A DNA stretch of 64,000 bases from Bradyrhizobium erythrophlei (GCF_900129505.1 NZ_LT670818.1:4993001-5057000); one strand, 5' to 3'. Shown: positions 51,400-61,672, counted from the stretch's first letter. The notes: generated from the sequence alone by a model not told the origin. Translations and numbers: made by a program.

Positions 51400-52746
51400 A
51401 TGAAAATCCTCATCGCTTCGACGCCCGCCACGGGCCATCTCAATCCGCTGCTTGCGATTGCACGCATCTTGATGGCCGAAGGCCACGAAATAGCTTTTCT
51501 GTCGGGCAGCGTTCTCCGCAGCCGCATCGAAGCCATCGGGGCGAAATTCCACGCCCTTCCCAAGGGGGCGGACTTCGATCTGCGGGATTTCGACTCGGTG
51601 GCTCCCGAACTGAAAAGCATAGCCCCGGGGCTCGACTGGTTACGCGTCGCTCTGGAGCGAGTGTTCGTCGACCCCATTCCTGCTCAGCACGAGGGTCTGC
51701 TGCAGGTTTTGCGGGGCTTCCCCGCCGACATCATCATCGCCGACGACATGCTGTTCGGGGCAGTGCCGATGCTGCTCGGACCGCGGTCGAAGCGGCCTCC
51801 CATCGCGCTTTGCGGCACCTCGTTCTTGCACTGGCACCGTGAAGATGGGGCTCCGCATTTTGTCGGCTTACCCCCTGCAACGACGAAACAGCAGTGCGAC
51901 CACTACGCGGCGATGTATCGTGAACACGACAGAATAATTTATCAGCCCGTGGCTGATCGCCTGAATCGATCGCTGGCAACCCTGGGCGTCGGACCGTTAT
52001 CGACGACCCTATTCGATTCCGTGGTCGAGCTTGCCGATGCTTATCTGCAGCTGACGGTTCCAAGCTTCGAGTTTCCGCGCGCCATTCCGGCCTCGGTACA
52101 TTTTGTCGGCACGCCTCCGATCATTCCTGGTCAAGCTCCGCTGCCATCCTGGGCCGATGAGCTCGACGGCTCGCGCAAGGTGGTGCTGGTGACGCAGGGA
52201 ACGGTGGCCAATCACAATTTCGGCCTTGTGATCGGCCCGACGCTACAGGCGCTTGCGCACGAGCCCGATCTCCTCGTTGTCGCCACGACAGGCGGGCGCC
52301 CCATCGACGCCATACCAGGACCAATTCCGGACAATGCGCGCCTTTCCCAATATCTGCCGTTCGAATGGATACTGCCGGAGGTCGACGTGTTCGTCACCAA
52401 CGGCGGTTATGGCAGCGTCAACCAGGCGATGAGCTTTGGAATTCCCCTTGTCACCGCGGGGCTGACCGAAGACAAGGCCGACGTCAATGCGCGTGTCGCA
52501 TGGTCCGGTGTCGGGATCGATCTTGCGAGCAACGAGCCAACGCCACAGGCGTTGCGCGAAGCCGTTCGGACCGTGCTCGACAAGCCCGATTATCGTCGGC
52601 GCGCGGCGGCGATAGCTGGCGAGTTCGCCGGTATCGACACGCAATCCGAAGTGCTTCGGATCGTTGGCCAACTGTCCCATGGTTCAAAGCAGGCGGGCTC
52701 GCAGCGAAGTCGGGCGAGGGCAGTCAGTCGTCAGTTACAAATCTAG
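51400..52746 (+). CDS. MGT-type UDP-glycosyltransferase (GT1)
   Basis: This 448-aa protein starts MKILIASTPATGHLNPLL, typical of GT1 enzymes, with a C-terminal sugar-nucleotide domain holding VFVTNGGYGSVNQAMSFGIP and GLTEDKADVNARVAWSG. It transfers a sugar from a UDP- or TDP-sugar to a lipophilic acceptor such as an aglycone, macrolide or rhamnolipid precursor. The start at 51400 is preferred to 51241 since it matches the family N terminus. It ends the ligase / peptide / acyltransferase set. Confidence 0.9.
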   Translation: MKILIASTPATGHLNPLLAIARILMAEGHEIAFLSGSVLRSRIEAIGAKFHALPKGADFDLRDFDSVAPELKSIAPGLDWLRVALERVFVDPIPAQHEGLLQVLRGFPADIIIADDMLFGAVPMLLGPRSKRPPIALCGTSFLHWHREDGAPHFVGLPPATTKQQCDHYAAMYREHDRIIYQPVADRLNRSLATLGVGPLSTTLFDSVVELADAYLQLTVPSFEFPRAIPASVHFVGTPPIIPGQAPLPSWADELDGSRKVVLVTQGTVANHNFGLVIGPTLQALAHEPDLLVVATTGGRPIDAIPGPIPDNARLSQYLPFEWILPEVDVFVTNGGYGSVNQAMSFGIPLVTAGLTEDKADVNARVAWSGVGIDLASNEPTPQALREAVRTVLDKPDYRRRAAAIAGEFAGIDTQSEVLRIVGQLSHGSKQAGSQRSRARAVSRQLQI

Positions 52747-52910
52747 CTCGATAAGCCCACGTCGAGATCGCTATTGCGTCGGCCTCAGCACTCATTGGGA
52801 TCGCCGGTTTTGCATATCGCGGATGGGTCGCGTCTGACCCATCCCGTTTGCCGGCATGTTCCATGACCTGAAGCTATCCATCATCGCTCAAATGATTCGG
52901 GGAATCTACC

Positions 52911-53414
52911 ATGCTTGAATTGCTTGGCCCGGCCATGTCGATCACCACAGCCGCGCTGCTGGCGCAGTCGAGCCTTCGAAGCTGGAGGGCAGAGAATAAG
53001 TTCTTGAAATGGGGCGGCACCGTCTTGTCCGCTTTGTTCTCAGGCGCCGTATCCCTGATAAGCGTCATTATGCTCGTCGGACTCATCAAGCTGCATGCCC
53101 GCAGCGCGCCCGTCTCCGAGTTAAAGGTCGCCGGCACGCCCGAACAGATTGCACTCGGCCAGGCGATATCCGACGGCTTCTGCAGCGGTTGCCATTCACG
53201 AGCCGGCACGCTCACCGGCGGTCTCGACCTCGCCCAGGATCTTCCACTGCCGATCAGATTGTTTGTGGCCTCCAACCTCACTCCTGCCGGGCAACTTAGC
53301 CACTGGTCGGATGGAGACATTTTTCGGGCCATTCGCAACAGTGTCGACAAGGATGGGCGCTGGCTGATCATCATGTCCTACACAATGAACTCCGGGCGAT
53401 CTAAGAATATCTGA
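52911..53414 (+). CDS. membrane-anchored c-type cytochrome, probably truncated
   Basis: This 167-aa protein has an N-terminal hydrophobic stretch (about 38-60), then a haem c site CSGCH in SDGFCSGCHSRAG and the segment SDGDIFRAIRNSVDKDGRWL, which recurs in alcohol-dehydrogenase-type cytochromes. The methionine ligand and C-terminal helices expected after MSYT are missing; the frame ends after MNSGRSKNI. Truncation of an originally longer cytochrome is likely, and downstream sequence is decayed. It may not be functional. Confidence 0.6.
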   Translation: MLELLGPAMSITTAALLAQSSLRSWRAENKFLKWGGTVLSALFSGAVSLISVIMLVGLIKLHARSAPVSELKVAGTPEQIALGQAISDGFCSGCHSRAGTLTGGLDLAQDLPLPIRLFVASNLTPAGQLSHWSDGDIFRAIRNSVDKDGRWLIIMSYTMNSGRSKNI

Positions 53415-53838
<424 letters not shown>

Positions 53839-54043
53839 CTAGACGCTCGGCCTTATCCATCCATGGCGCGCGGCTATTTGTCATCGCAGCAATCCTATCC
53901 TTTTTTACAATCCATTCATCGTCTAGACTGGTATCAAGATCAAATTGGCGTCGACCGCAGCGCGGCGCGATGCCAGCCGGCCCTGCATCGATGGCGGAAC
54001 TCCGCTGATCCACCGTTCCGTTACGCGACTGCCTGGCCGTAAA

Positions 54044-54581
54044 TCTTCCGAATTTATCCGTTGGGAAATTCGTTCCCACTCGGATGTTCCGATTATCATC
54101 ACGACTGGCCATCGTCTCGACGAAATCGATCGCATCGTCGGCCTCGAACTCGGGGCGGACGACTATATTGTAAAACCATTCAGCCTCAGGGAACCGCTCG
54201 CCCGCCTACGTGCCGTATTGCGGCGGCAGGAAATGGAACGGGTTGCACGAACGCGTGATCCGGAACGAGGCGGATATCGATTCGATGGCTGGCAACTCGA
54301 ACGGCGTGGCCGAAGACTGTTCGATCCCAATGCGACGCCGATCGCGCTGAGCAAAGGCGAGTATGCGTTGTTGCTGGCCTTTCTCGAACCGCCTCAGCGG
54401 CTGCTGTCGCGGGAACACTTGTTGCAGGCCACCCGAATTCACGAGGATAATTTCGATCGCCATCGATGTCCAGGTCTTGCGGCTGCACCGCAAGCTGGAG
54501 ACCGATCCCAGTGCACCGCGCGTGATTCAGACCGAGCGCGGCGTTGGCTACGTGTTCGCGCTCCCGGTCCAACCAGTCTAA
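54044..54581 (+). pseudogene. OmpR-type response regulator lacking half its receiver and frameshifted
   Basis: The frame encodes the last part of a receiver domain (VPIIITTGHRLDEIDRIVGL, then GADDYIVKPFSLRE with the conserved Lys) and a winged-helix output domain (ALSKGEYALLLAFLEPPQRL). The phospho-acceptor Asp half is missing. Near 54457 a frameshift separates DNFDR from SIDVQVLRLHRKLETDP and GVGYVFALPVQPV, so the gene is dead. Its 3' end and downstream block are duplicated at 45850-46016. Confidence 0.8.
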
Positions 54582-54695
54582 AAACGGTTAAAAGGTGGCG
54601 CCATGCGATTACGGTTGTAACCGAATTGTCGACGCCTGTGATGATCCCGTAACTGGCAATCATCAGAGTCTCCGTGTCGATCGACGGAGAATCTC
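54582..54695. promoter_or_regulatory. conserved noncoding block (copy 2)
   Basis: It matches 45904-46016: GTGGCGCC, TTACGGTTGTAA, GTGATGATCCCGTAACTG and a final GGAGAATCTC before a GTG-TTG-CCG start. Confidence 0.55.
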
Positions 54696-54860
54696 GTGTT
54701 GCCGAGGCGAGGGCTGGGGCTGGCGGAGCTGCAGCTCAAGATCGTGTGGGAGGAGATCCTTAAGCGCTTCGACACGATCGAGGTCGTGGGTCCGCCCAAG
54801 CGGGTCTACTCCAGCTTCGCTAAAGGTTATGAAACGTTACCGGTGCGGATTCCCGGGTGA
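54696..54860 (+). pseudogene. 3' fragment of a cytochrome P450 gene
   Basis: The frame reads LAELQLKIVWEEILKRFDTI and goes on to KRVYSSFAKGYETLPVRIPG, the last ~45 residues of a bacterial P450 after its haem-binding Cys loop. The haem site itself and everything upstream are missing. It is fused to the conserved block normally placed before a DUF1127-type start. Confidence 0.7.
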
Positions 54861-54890
54861 TAGATCCGCCCGAAATGAACAGGGGATGCC

Positions 54891-55340
54891 ATGTACTCCA
54901 AGAGACTCTATGCGGGCTGGGGCGATATGGACTTCAATGCACATATGTCCAATACGGCGTACCTTAATAAGTACGGCGATGTTCGCATGATGCTATTTGC
55001 CGAGAACGGCTTCCCAATAAGCGAGTTGGCGCAACTGACGATCGGTCTGGTCGCCATGAGGGATGAGTTGGAGTACTTCAAGGAAGTCAACCCGATGCAG
55101 GAGCTCATCGTAACCGCGGCGCTGGCCGGGTTGTCCGATGACGGCAGCCGATGGGCGATACGCCACGAATTTATGCGCACGGACGGTAAACTGTGCGCCC
55201 GCGTTACAAGTGTTGGCGGCTGGTTGGAGCTGAAGGCCCGGAAACTTGTTGTGCCACCAGAAGACATGCTGGCCGTGACGAAAATGCTGTCTCGGACTGA
55301 AGATTTCAGCACTTTGCCATCGAGCATCAAAGCGAGCTGA
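54891..55340 (+). CDS. 4HBT/YbgC-like acyl-CoA thioesterase
   Basis: This 149-aa hot-dog protein has AGWGDMDFNAHMSNTAYLNK, in which the Asp after Gly-x-M is the thioesterase nucleophile region (usual form WGDMD-NGHVNN-YL). It hydrolyses acyl-CoA thioesters. A CAGGGG site precedes the ATG. It lies alone between remnants; no operon partner is evident. Intact length and motif suggest it is functional. Confidence 0.88.
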   Translation: MYSKRLYAGWGDMDFNAHMSNTAYLNKYGDVRMMLFAENGFPISELAQLTIGLVAMRDELEYFKEVNPMQELIVTAALAGLSDDGSRWAIRHEFMRTDGKLCARVTSVGGWLELKARKLVVPPEDMLAVTKMLSRTEDFSTLPSSIKAS

Positions 55341-55514
55341 CCGGCGTGGATCATCGGGAATGATATCTGTAATGAACATTGCGCCGGCTTGAAATGAGGA
55401 CGTAGCGTACGTCGGGCAGATTTGTCTCGGATGCCGCAAACGAGCGGCCACCACTGACCGGTCGGCATCCTCACTTGATGAATCGATCCCTTCTAATCGA
55501 ATTGGAGAAAATCG

Positions 55515-55830
55515 ATGTCTGAAGAAATCAATCCTCGTCGCCGCCGCTTCTTCGGTACAGCGGCTGTAGCGGTCGCTGCCGCTCAACTCGGTTTGATGGG
55601 ATTTGCAAACGCGCAATCAGCCAAACCGAACTCAGCTCTGCCAACCATCAAGCCTCGCACGAACAAGTCCTTCGGTGCGCTGAAGCAAATGGACGCCGGC
55701 GAGCTCAACATCGGCTACGCCGAGGCCGACCCTGCAAAAGTGCCTGCCGTCATCCTGCTGCATGGCTGGCCCTACGACATCTACAGCTTTGTTGACGTCA
55801 CGCCGATGCTGGCCGCGGCGGGCTACCGCC
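55515..55830 (+). pseudogene. Tat-exported alpha/beta hydrolase, truncated
   Basis: The N terminus carries a twin-arginine-like signal (NPRRRRFFGTAAVAVAAAQ), then DAGELNIGYAEA and ILLHGWPYDIYSFVDV, the oxyanion strand of an alpha/beta hydrolase. After LAAAGYR the match ends abruptly and unrelated sequence follows up to a stop at 56000, so the nucleophile elbow and catalytic His are lost. GGAGAAAATCG precedes the ATG. Confidence 0.75.
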
Positions 55831-55996
55831 GGCACCGAATGGCAACTACATTGCGCTCGCGAAATGCGCGGCATCATCCGGACGATGAGAGGTGCGGGGC
55901 GACCGGTTCACGCCGGCGTTCTTTAGAGATCGACTTGACCCGCAGGCGGCTCCCCAAGTACGATATTGTCCGCTCATACGACGCGCGGGGATCAAA

Positions 55997-56404
55997 ATGA
56001 AGGCTTCCATTTTAAGCTTCCGCGCCGCCGTGCTCATGGTTATTGCCGGCACGATTTGGGGCATCGTGATGGGGATCAGCCAGGATCATTCTACCATGCC
56101 AGCCCATGCGCACCTTAATCTGCTGGGGTGGGTGTCTCTCTTCCTCTTCGGCATCTATTATCACTTGCACCCGGCGGTTGATCTTAACCGTTTGGCTTTG
56201 GTGCAGGTCTGGATTTGGATTGTTGGCACGATCGTCTTGACGATCGGTGTGGGTCTAGCGCACTCAGGACACGCAGTCGGCGAGCCGATAGCCGCTGTAT
56301 CTTCGCTGGTTGTTCTCGCCGATGCGCTGCTCTTTGGCTGGCTCGGTTTCCGCCGCGAGCCGGCTGAACTGGCTGGCCCGCGATCGACTGTGCCTGCTGA
56401 GTAA
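55997..56404 (+). CDS. small integral membrane protein, four predicted segments
   Basis: This 135-aa protein has four hydrophobic segments, including AAVLMVIAGTIWGIVMG and VSLFLFGIYYHLHP. The motif HAHLNLLGWVSLF and later His residues resemble haem-ligand helices of the cytochrome oxidase subunit I/NnrS type, so a haem or copper link is possible. The start at 55997 gives the first hydrophobic segment right away; the upstream frame belongs to unrelated DNA. Function unassigned. Confidence 0.7.
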   Translation: MKASILSFRAAVLMVIAGTIWGIVMGISQDHSTMPAHAHLNLLGWVSLFLFGIYYHLHPAVDLNRLALVQVWIWIVGTIVLTIGVGLAHSGHAVGEPIAAVSSLVVLADALLFGWLGFRREPAELAGPRSTVPAE

Positions 56405-57300
56405 TGGGTTCTAAGGGCCGCGCCATAACTGCGCCTTAACCGCAATCCGTCACCATCTCGGTGACCTTCTGGTGGCCATTGTGCGTGAGATCCGTCGCTG
56501 GCGCATCAGCGGCGGCTTATTCATAGGGTTGGGGGTCCCATTGAATTATCAAGCGTTCACGAACGATAGCCTCACCCTGATGTACGAGGGCGTGCGTGGC
56601 GCCCTGGCATCTGATGATACGACTAAGGCGCAGGGAGGGGAAACCAGATTTCGCGTCCGCGAGACGCCCGACCGGAAGTAGCCCGCTGCGGATCTCGATT
56701 CTGAAATGCTCAAGCGTGAATGTTTTTCGAAGTCATCGATTGGTCGGAAGATCAGGCGCAGCTTCCGTTCGAGTGATGAAGCGTTTCGAGCTTCGGTCAG
56801 CACGGCGACGGCTTTTTTGCTGGCGTCCGGACGATCAGAGGTGAGCGGCCCGCGGCTCAGGCAACTCGCAGGCCGCTACCCTATGGCCGTTGCCGGATTG
56901 CTGATTGCGATTTCAATCAGCTGCTGACGCACGAGACCCCGGACGCGGTGGCGGTCCCGGTGCATCAGGATTCGCCCCTAGTCAGTCCTTCCGCAGCGGC
57001 GGCGCAATCACGTGACGAAGCCCGGCCTCCTCGGTGTTAATGTCGATCCGCTAGGCGAGGCGTTTAGGATGTGCCATCGGCGCTCTGCAGCCTAATTGTG
57101 GCAGTAATGTCATAGCGCTCTGTTGCGGGGCGACATTGTGTCTGCACCGCGCATGATCCTAGCATAGCGCAAGAGATCGCCGTCGAGGGAGGAGCCGTCA
57201 CGCGGAGGCTCTTGCCAGGGGCGTTCTGTCCAGTAGATTGCGATCTGCCAGGTGGTCGCTAGTTGACCGGTATCAACGTTCATGAGTGGCCACACCGAAA
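56405..57300. other. 896-bp gap without a supported gene
   Basis: Several short frames exist but none has a recognisable motif or a credible ribosome site. The stretch probably holds decayed DNA. Confidence 0.4.
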
Positions 57301-58338
57301 TCAGCGCACGTAATCAAGCGGCAGCCCGTCGAAGTGTGGCATAATTTCCGAGGCGATCGCCGAAGCGGTTCGAAGGGAAGCATTGAGCGGCAGTGTTCCG
57401 AAAGCAATTTGGCAAAGAAGGTAGCTGATACCTGCGTCCGATGCCTGCGCCGCCAGAGTCTTGCGGACGGTGGATGCCGATCCGGCGATCGAAAATCCTA
57501 TCCGCCCAGCCTCATCGAACGTGGTCGGCAGCATTGGCGGCATTGGCAGGTCACGCTGCCTGGAAAGGTGGGTAAACGTGTTGAACCATCTTTCGTAGGC
57601 TGGAGCAGCCAAGGCGCGAGCCTCTTCGTCGGATTCGGCGATGACGATCTGGCGGACCATACCTAGGAGCGGCATGATGGCTTCGGGGGTTGCCTTGGCC
57701 TGCCAGCGGGAGCGGTAGGCATCCGTGATAGCGCGAACGCGGTCCACGACACCAACGGAGACGATGTTCACACCATTGTCGGCAGCCCAAGCAGCAGTCT
57801 CCTGCTGCATGGTGCCGACCCAAAGCGGTGGGTGCGGAAGCTGGACGGGAGATAAAGATATCGGAACATCCTGCAAGTCAAAGTGGCGACCGTGATAGCT
57901 AAGCGTACCACCGGCCATGGCCTGAAGAACGACGTCAGTCGCTTCACGATAGCGACTCTGCGCGTCGCCGGCCTCCACGCCAAAGAAACCGAGCTCGACC
58001 GGTGCGGCGCCGCGGCCAATACCCAGCTCGACCCGGCCGCCGCTCATCTGGTCGAGCATGGAGATTTCTTCGAAGGCGCGCAGGGGATGGTACAGGTTCA
58101 GCAGCATCACCAGCGGTCCAAGGCGCAAGTGGGTGGTCCGCTGCGCCATGGCAGCCAAAAACAGATTTGGTGAGGAAGCAATTCCATGTGGCGTACCATG
58201 GTGCTCGGCCACGTGATAGGCCCGGAAGTGGGCCGCCTCGCAAGCTTCCGCGAGCCGAAGGCGCTCTTCATATTGGCTCGCCAGACCACGGCCCGCATCG
58301 TCCATGTGATCAAACACGCCAAACTTCAGAGGCTGCAT
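57301..58338 (-). CDS. LLM-class flavin-dependent monooxygenase (luciferase-like)
   Basis: This 345-aa bacterial luciferase-like protein starts with QPLKFGVFDHMDD and has HHGTPHGIASSPNLFLAA and GGRVELGIGRGAAPVELGFFG, typical of the family. It would use reduced flavin and oxygen to oxidise an organic substrate. The start at 58338 has AGGAA before it and matches the family N terminus better than 58386. No flavin reductase is adjacent, so it must use a host one. Confidence 0.9.
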   Translation of the reverse strand: MQPLKFGVFDHMDDAGRGLASQYEERLRLAEACEAAHFRAYHVAEHHGTPHGIASSPNLFLAAMAQRTTHLRLGPLVMLLNLYHPLRAFEEISMLDQMSGGRVELGIGRGAAPVELGFFGVEAGDAQSRYREATDVVLQAMAGGTLSYHGRHFDLQDVPISLSPVQLPHPPLWVGTMQQETAAWAADNGVNIVSVGVVDRVRAITDAYRSRWQAKATPEAIMPLLGMVRQIVIAESDEEARALAAPAYERWFNTFTHLSRQRDLPMPPMLPTTFDEAGRIGFSIAGSASTVRKTLAAQASDAGISYLLCQIAFGTLPLNASLRTASAIASEIMPHFDGLPLDYVR

Positions 58339-58580
58339 CGTGTTCCTACGCATTTTAGAGAACTTGCCAACCTCCCGGAGCCACAAGACGCGAGCGGCTG
58401 AGCTCGCGTTCTACTACCCCACTTTGCGTGCAATCTGATTACAGAATCGGGCGCGCGGGCGCTAATTGGTTACAATGGTAATAGCTTCCACGTCGCAACC
58501 AATAACGAGAGAGGCCAGCGGATAGGTGCCGGCCTGCAAGGAGCGCAAGAACAGGCATGGCAGCGGCATGCATGGGGCGA

Positions 58581-59414
58581 CTATGCCACGGTAGCGGAGC
58601 GGCTCAATTTCTCCCATCGCGCGTCGGATGCACTCCGGCAGGCGTCTGCGCCGGTCCCCATTTCATAGGAGTCCTCACCTGCTAGGATGCGCGCCGGCAT
58701 GTCGCCGAGCTTCGCCACCTTAAGGATCATCGCCGCAACGCCGGCTGGGTCGTGTAGGAAAGAAGCATAATCCCGAGAACGCATCGTGCTGACCGTAGCC
58801 CCCACAGTGTTGTCATAGGCCGTATCGAATGGCGCGACCTTCGAGGACGCAGCTTCGGCGAACCGCGTTCGCATCGCGCCGGGTTCAACTGCTGTGACCT
58901 TGATACCCAGCGGGGCAACTTCCAGTGCCAGTGTCTCGGCCAGCGCCGAGACGGCGGCCTTAGACGCATAATATATGCCCGCGCCAGGCGTCGCGATGCG
59001 GGCGCCGATCGACGAGATCAGGATGATCCGGCCTTGCCTCTGCGCACGCATGGTTGGCAATGCCGCCTTGCAGGCGTGGATGGCGCCCATGAAATTCGTG
59101 TCGAATTGCTGCTCGATAAGATCAAGCGGCATATTCTCGATCGAACCCACGCCAGCGAAGCCGGCATTATTGACCAGAACGTCCAAGCGCCCAAAGCGCT
59201 CGATGGTTGCCTCAACAACATCGCGTGAGTTTCTTCCATCGGTCACTTCCAGCCGCTGTGCGAGCAGCTGGTCAGGAAACTGTGATGCCAGATCGTCCAG
59301 CGTCCGAGGGTGGCGAGCCGTGGCGACGACATTATGGCCTTCGGCCAGCGCCGCTTCCACTATCGAGCGCCCCAAGCCAACAGAGCTGCCGGTTACAAGC
59401 CATGTCTCTTTCAT
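58581..59414 (-). CDS. short-chain dehydrogenase/reductase
   Basis: This 277-aa SDR has TGSSVGLGRS, NNAGFAGVGS, Ser in LISSIGAR and the catalytic YYASKAAV. Its Arg after beta-strand 2 (TARHPRT) suggests NADP. It diverges from an HxlR regulator gene with 94 bp between, a common arrangement in which the regulator controls the oxidoreductase. Substrate unknown. Confidence 0.9.
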   Translation of the reverse strand: MKETWLVTGSSVGLGRSIVEAALAEGHNVVATARHPRTLDDLASQFPDQLLAQRLEVTDGRNSRDVVEATIERFGRLDVLVNNAGFAGVGSIENMPLDLIEQQFDTNFMGAIHACKAALPTMRAQRQGRIILISSIGARIATPGAGIYYASKAAVSALAETLALEVAPLGIKVTAVEPGAMRTRFAEAASSKVAPFDTAYDNTVGATVSTMRSRDYASFLHDPAGVAAMILKVAKLGDMPARILAGEDSYEMGTGADACRSASDARWEKLSRSATVA

Positions 59415-59508
59415 AGATACCTCGGTATTGAATGATTACCGTGGTGTAGATAGATGCCTTGTTCTATCTGCCAAGAAGGCACGTTGCTGATACCGAGGGC
59501 ACAGGATT

Positions 59509-59886
59509 GTGATCGAGAATGGACGTTACCGTTTCACGGATGACTGCGATCGGGTGGCCGACATTTTGCGCCGCGTGGGCGACAAATGGAGCGTGCTCGT
59601 CGTTGTCCTGCTCGAACTCGGCCCACGACGGTTCAACGACCTCAAGCGCTCGATTCCCGGCGTTTCGCAACGTATGCTTACGCTGACCTTGCGCAATCTA
59701 GAAAGCGACGGGTTTGTCGAGCGCACGGTCACGCCCAGCATACCTCCACACGTTTCCTACGGGCTGACCGATCTGGGGCAATCGTTAAGCGTACCTGTCA
59801 GGGCCCTTTGCGCATGGTCTTTAGCAAATATCGATGCCATCGATGCCGCCCGAGAACGGTTTGAACTGAGCGCTGCCGATAAATGA
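59509..59886 (+). CDS. HxlR-family transcriptional regulator
   Basis: This 125-aa winged-helix protein has the HxlR signature (VGDKWSVLVVVLLELGPRRF, NDLKRSIPGVSQRMLTLTLR and YGLTDLGQSL). The start is GTG. HxlR proteins often sense electrophiles or quinones through a Cys near the N terminus; here one Cys lies at about residue 13 (DDCDRVADIL). It probably represses or activates the divergent SDR. Confidence 0.9.
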   Translation: MIENGRYRFTDDCDRVADILRRVGDKWSVLVVVLLELGPRRFNDLKRSIPGVSQRMLTLTLRNLESDGFVERTVTPSIPPHVSYGLTDLGQSLSVPVRALCAWSLANIDAIDAARERFELSAADK

Positions 59887-60095
59887 GCTTAGACGTCCCC
59901 TGTATGCGCTCCGCGCTTGAGCGTGGACGGGCAGAAAGCCACCCGCAGTAGGGTCTTGCCTAACCTGAGCGACTCGGATTCGTTTCCCAGAGCGCTATCG
60001 GCTCGGGGGTGATGATGCCTGATCTGTTTTGGTTGTCCCATACGCAATGAGATATGGCCAACGGCCTACCGTCGGAATGAGCCGCCGCGAGGAGT

Positions 60096-60683
60096 ATGGA
60101 GGCAACGCGGCAGGCGATCGTGAAGGCGGCACGTCAGCTGTTCAGCGAGCGCGGTTATTTTGCGACCAAAGTGGACGATGTCGCCGCCTTGGCACGAGCA
60201 GGGCCCGCGACCGTCTATGCGGTGTCGGGCGGCAAGCAAGGGCTGCTGCGCACCCTGACGGAAACCTCGACCACAGATCCGACCATCGAGGCAACCATCG
60301 GAAGTATTGAGAAGCTGGACGACCCCTCGGCTATTCTCCGTCTCGTTGCGGCCACCGTTCGAAGTATGCGGGAGCAGTTCGGCGATATCATGCGCGTGCT
60401 GCTCAACACCGCGCCTCACGACAAGGCCGTTCGCGAGAGCTTGGCCATTGCTACGACCCGCTACCGCAACGCGTTCGTGCCAATCGCCCAGCGTCTTATG
60501 GATCTGGGCGTCCTGCATGAGGAACTCGACCTGAACTAGGCCGTCGACGTGTTCTGGTTCTATTTCGGCTATTCCGGACTCTTTACCCTGCATGACGAGA
60601 ACGGGCGGAGCTACGAGCGGGCCGAACACTGGCTCTGCGGTGAGGCCAGCCGGGCTTTGCTGCGAGATCGTACGCCGCATTAA
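60096..60683 (+). pseudogene. TetR-family regulator interrupted by a nonsense codon
   Basis: The N-terminal HTH (RQAIVKAARQLFSERGYFAT) and ligand domain read cleanly for 147 codons, then TAG (60537-60539), after which the same frame continues 48 more codons (AVDVFWFYFGYSGLFTLHDE) to TAA at 60683. The tail is typical of TetR C termini, so the TAG is a premature stop. The shortened protein could still bind DNA. GGAG precedes the ATG. Confidence 0.75.
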
Positions 60684-60877
60684 GCGAACTCCCCTCACTC
60701 AGCATGGCGCCGAGGCAACGTCTGCTCGATCGATATTCAGGTCGTCACGCGGTGTGGCGAGCGGCGGCCAAATTGATTGCGGTCCTCGCTGTCGCACAGC
60801 CGGCGCTTTCCGCGGCCGCGATCAACCCCGTCGCCCTGAGGTCGCCTAACGCAGTGGAAAAGGCCCAAACGTCCCTG

Positions 60878-61597
60878 CTAGATCGTATGGTGACCGGCCG
60901 CTTGTCCTCCGTCGACGTGGAGAATTTCCCCAGTCACGAATCCCGCCGAGTCCAGGTACATTACCGCGTCCACGACGTCCGACATTTCTCCCATTCGGCC
61001 CATCGGGTGTAGCGAGGCCAGGAACTGATACGCCTCGAGCGGATTCATCGGGGTCTTGATTATTCCCGGCGAGACTGCATTCACGCGCACGCCATTTTTG
61101 GCGCACTCTATCGCGAGCGATTTTGTCGCGGCGTTCAAGGCACCCTTGGTGAGAGATGCAAGCACAGCCGGCACGCTGGACATCGGCTGGTCGACCAGAC
61201 TGGTCGTGACAGTCACGACATGACCACTTCCTTGCTTCTTCATGATCTCTATCGCCCGCTGGGTCATGTGAAAGAAACCCGTGACATTGGTGGCCATATA
61301 GGCAGCGTAGTCGTCTTTCGAATAGGCGGTAAACGGCTTGGCCATGAACATACCGGCGTTGTTGACCAGCGTGTCGATACGATCGAAGCGATCCAGCGCT
61401 TCCTTGAACACCAGATTCGCGGTCTTCGGGTCGGCCACATCTCCCTGCACCGTCGCGATATCAGAATCGGCGGCAGGCTTGATGGATCGGGACGTTGCAA
61501 CGACCTTATAGTTGCGGCTTCTGAACGCCTGAACAAGCGCTGCACCGATCCCTTTCGATGCTCCCGTTATGACCGCCACCCTTTGTGCTGTGCTCAT
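60878..61597 (-). CDS. SDR-family protein lacking the catalytic tyrosine
   Basis: This 239-aa protein has TGASKGIGAA, NNAGMFMA, a Ser in TVTTSLVDQ and the Lys in LASLTKGAL. The position of the catalytic Tyr (YxxxK) holds Ala, so normal SDR chemistry is doubtful. It lies 75 bp after the acyl-CoA dehydrogenase gene on the same strand and is probably co-transcribed. It may bind NAD(P) without classic activity. Confidence 0.85.
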   Translation of the reverse strand: MSTAQRVAVITGASKGIGAALVQAFRSRNYKVVATSRSIKPAADSDIATVQGDVADPKTANLVFKEALDRFDRIDTLVNNAGMFMAKPFTAYSKDDYAAYMATNVTGFFHMTQRAIEIMKKQGSGHVVTVTTSLVDQPMSSVPAVLASLTKGALNAATKSLAIECAKNGVRVNAVSPGIIKTPMNPLEAYQFLASLHPMGRMGEMSDVVDAVMYLDSAGFVTGEILHVDGGQAAGHHTI

Positions 61598-61672
61598 GAC
61601 TTCGCCGATCTATTGACTAGCTATACCGAAAGATTAGGAGGGAGGCCGACGTCTGACCACACCTGTGACGCT

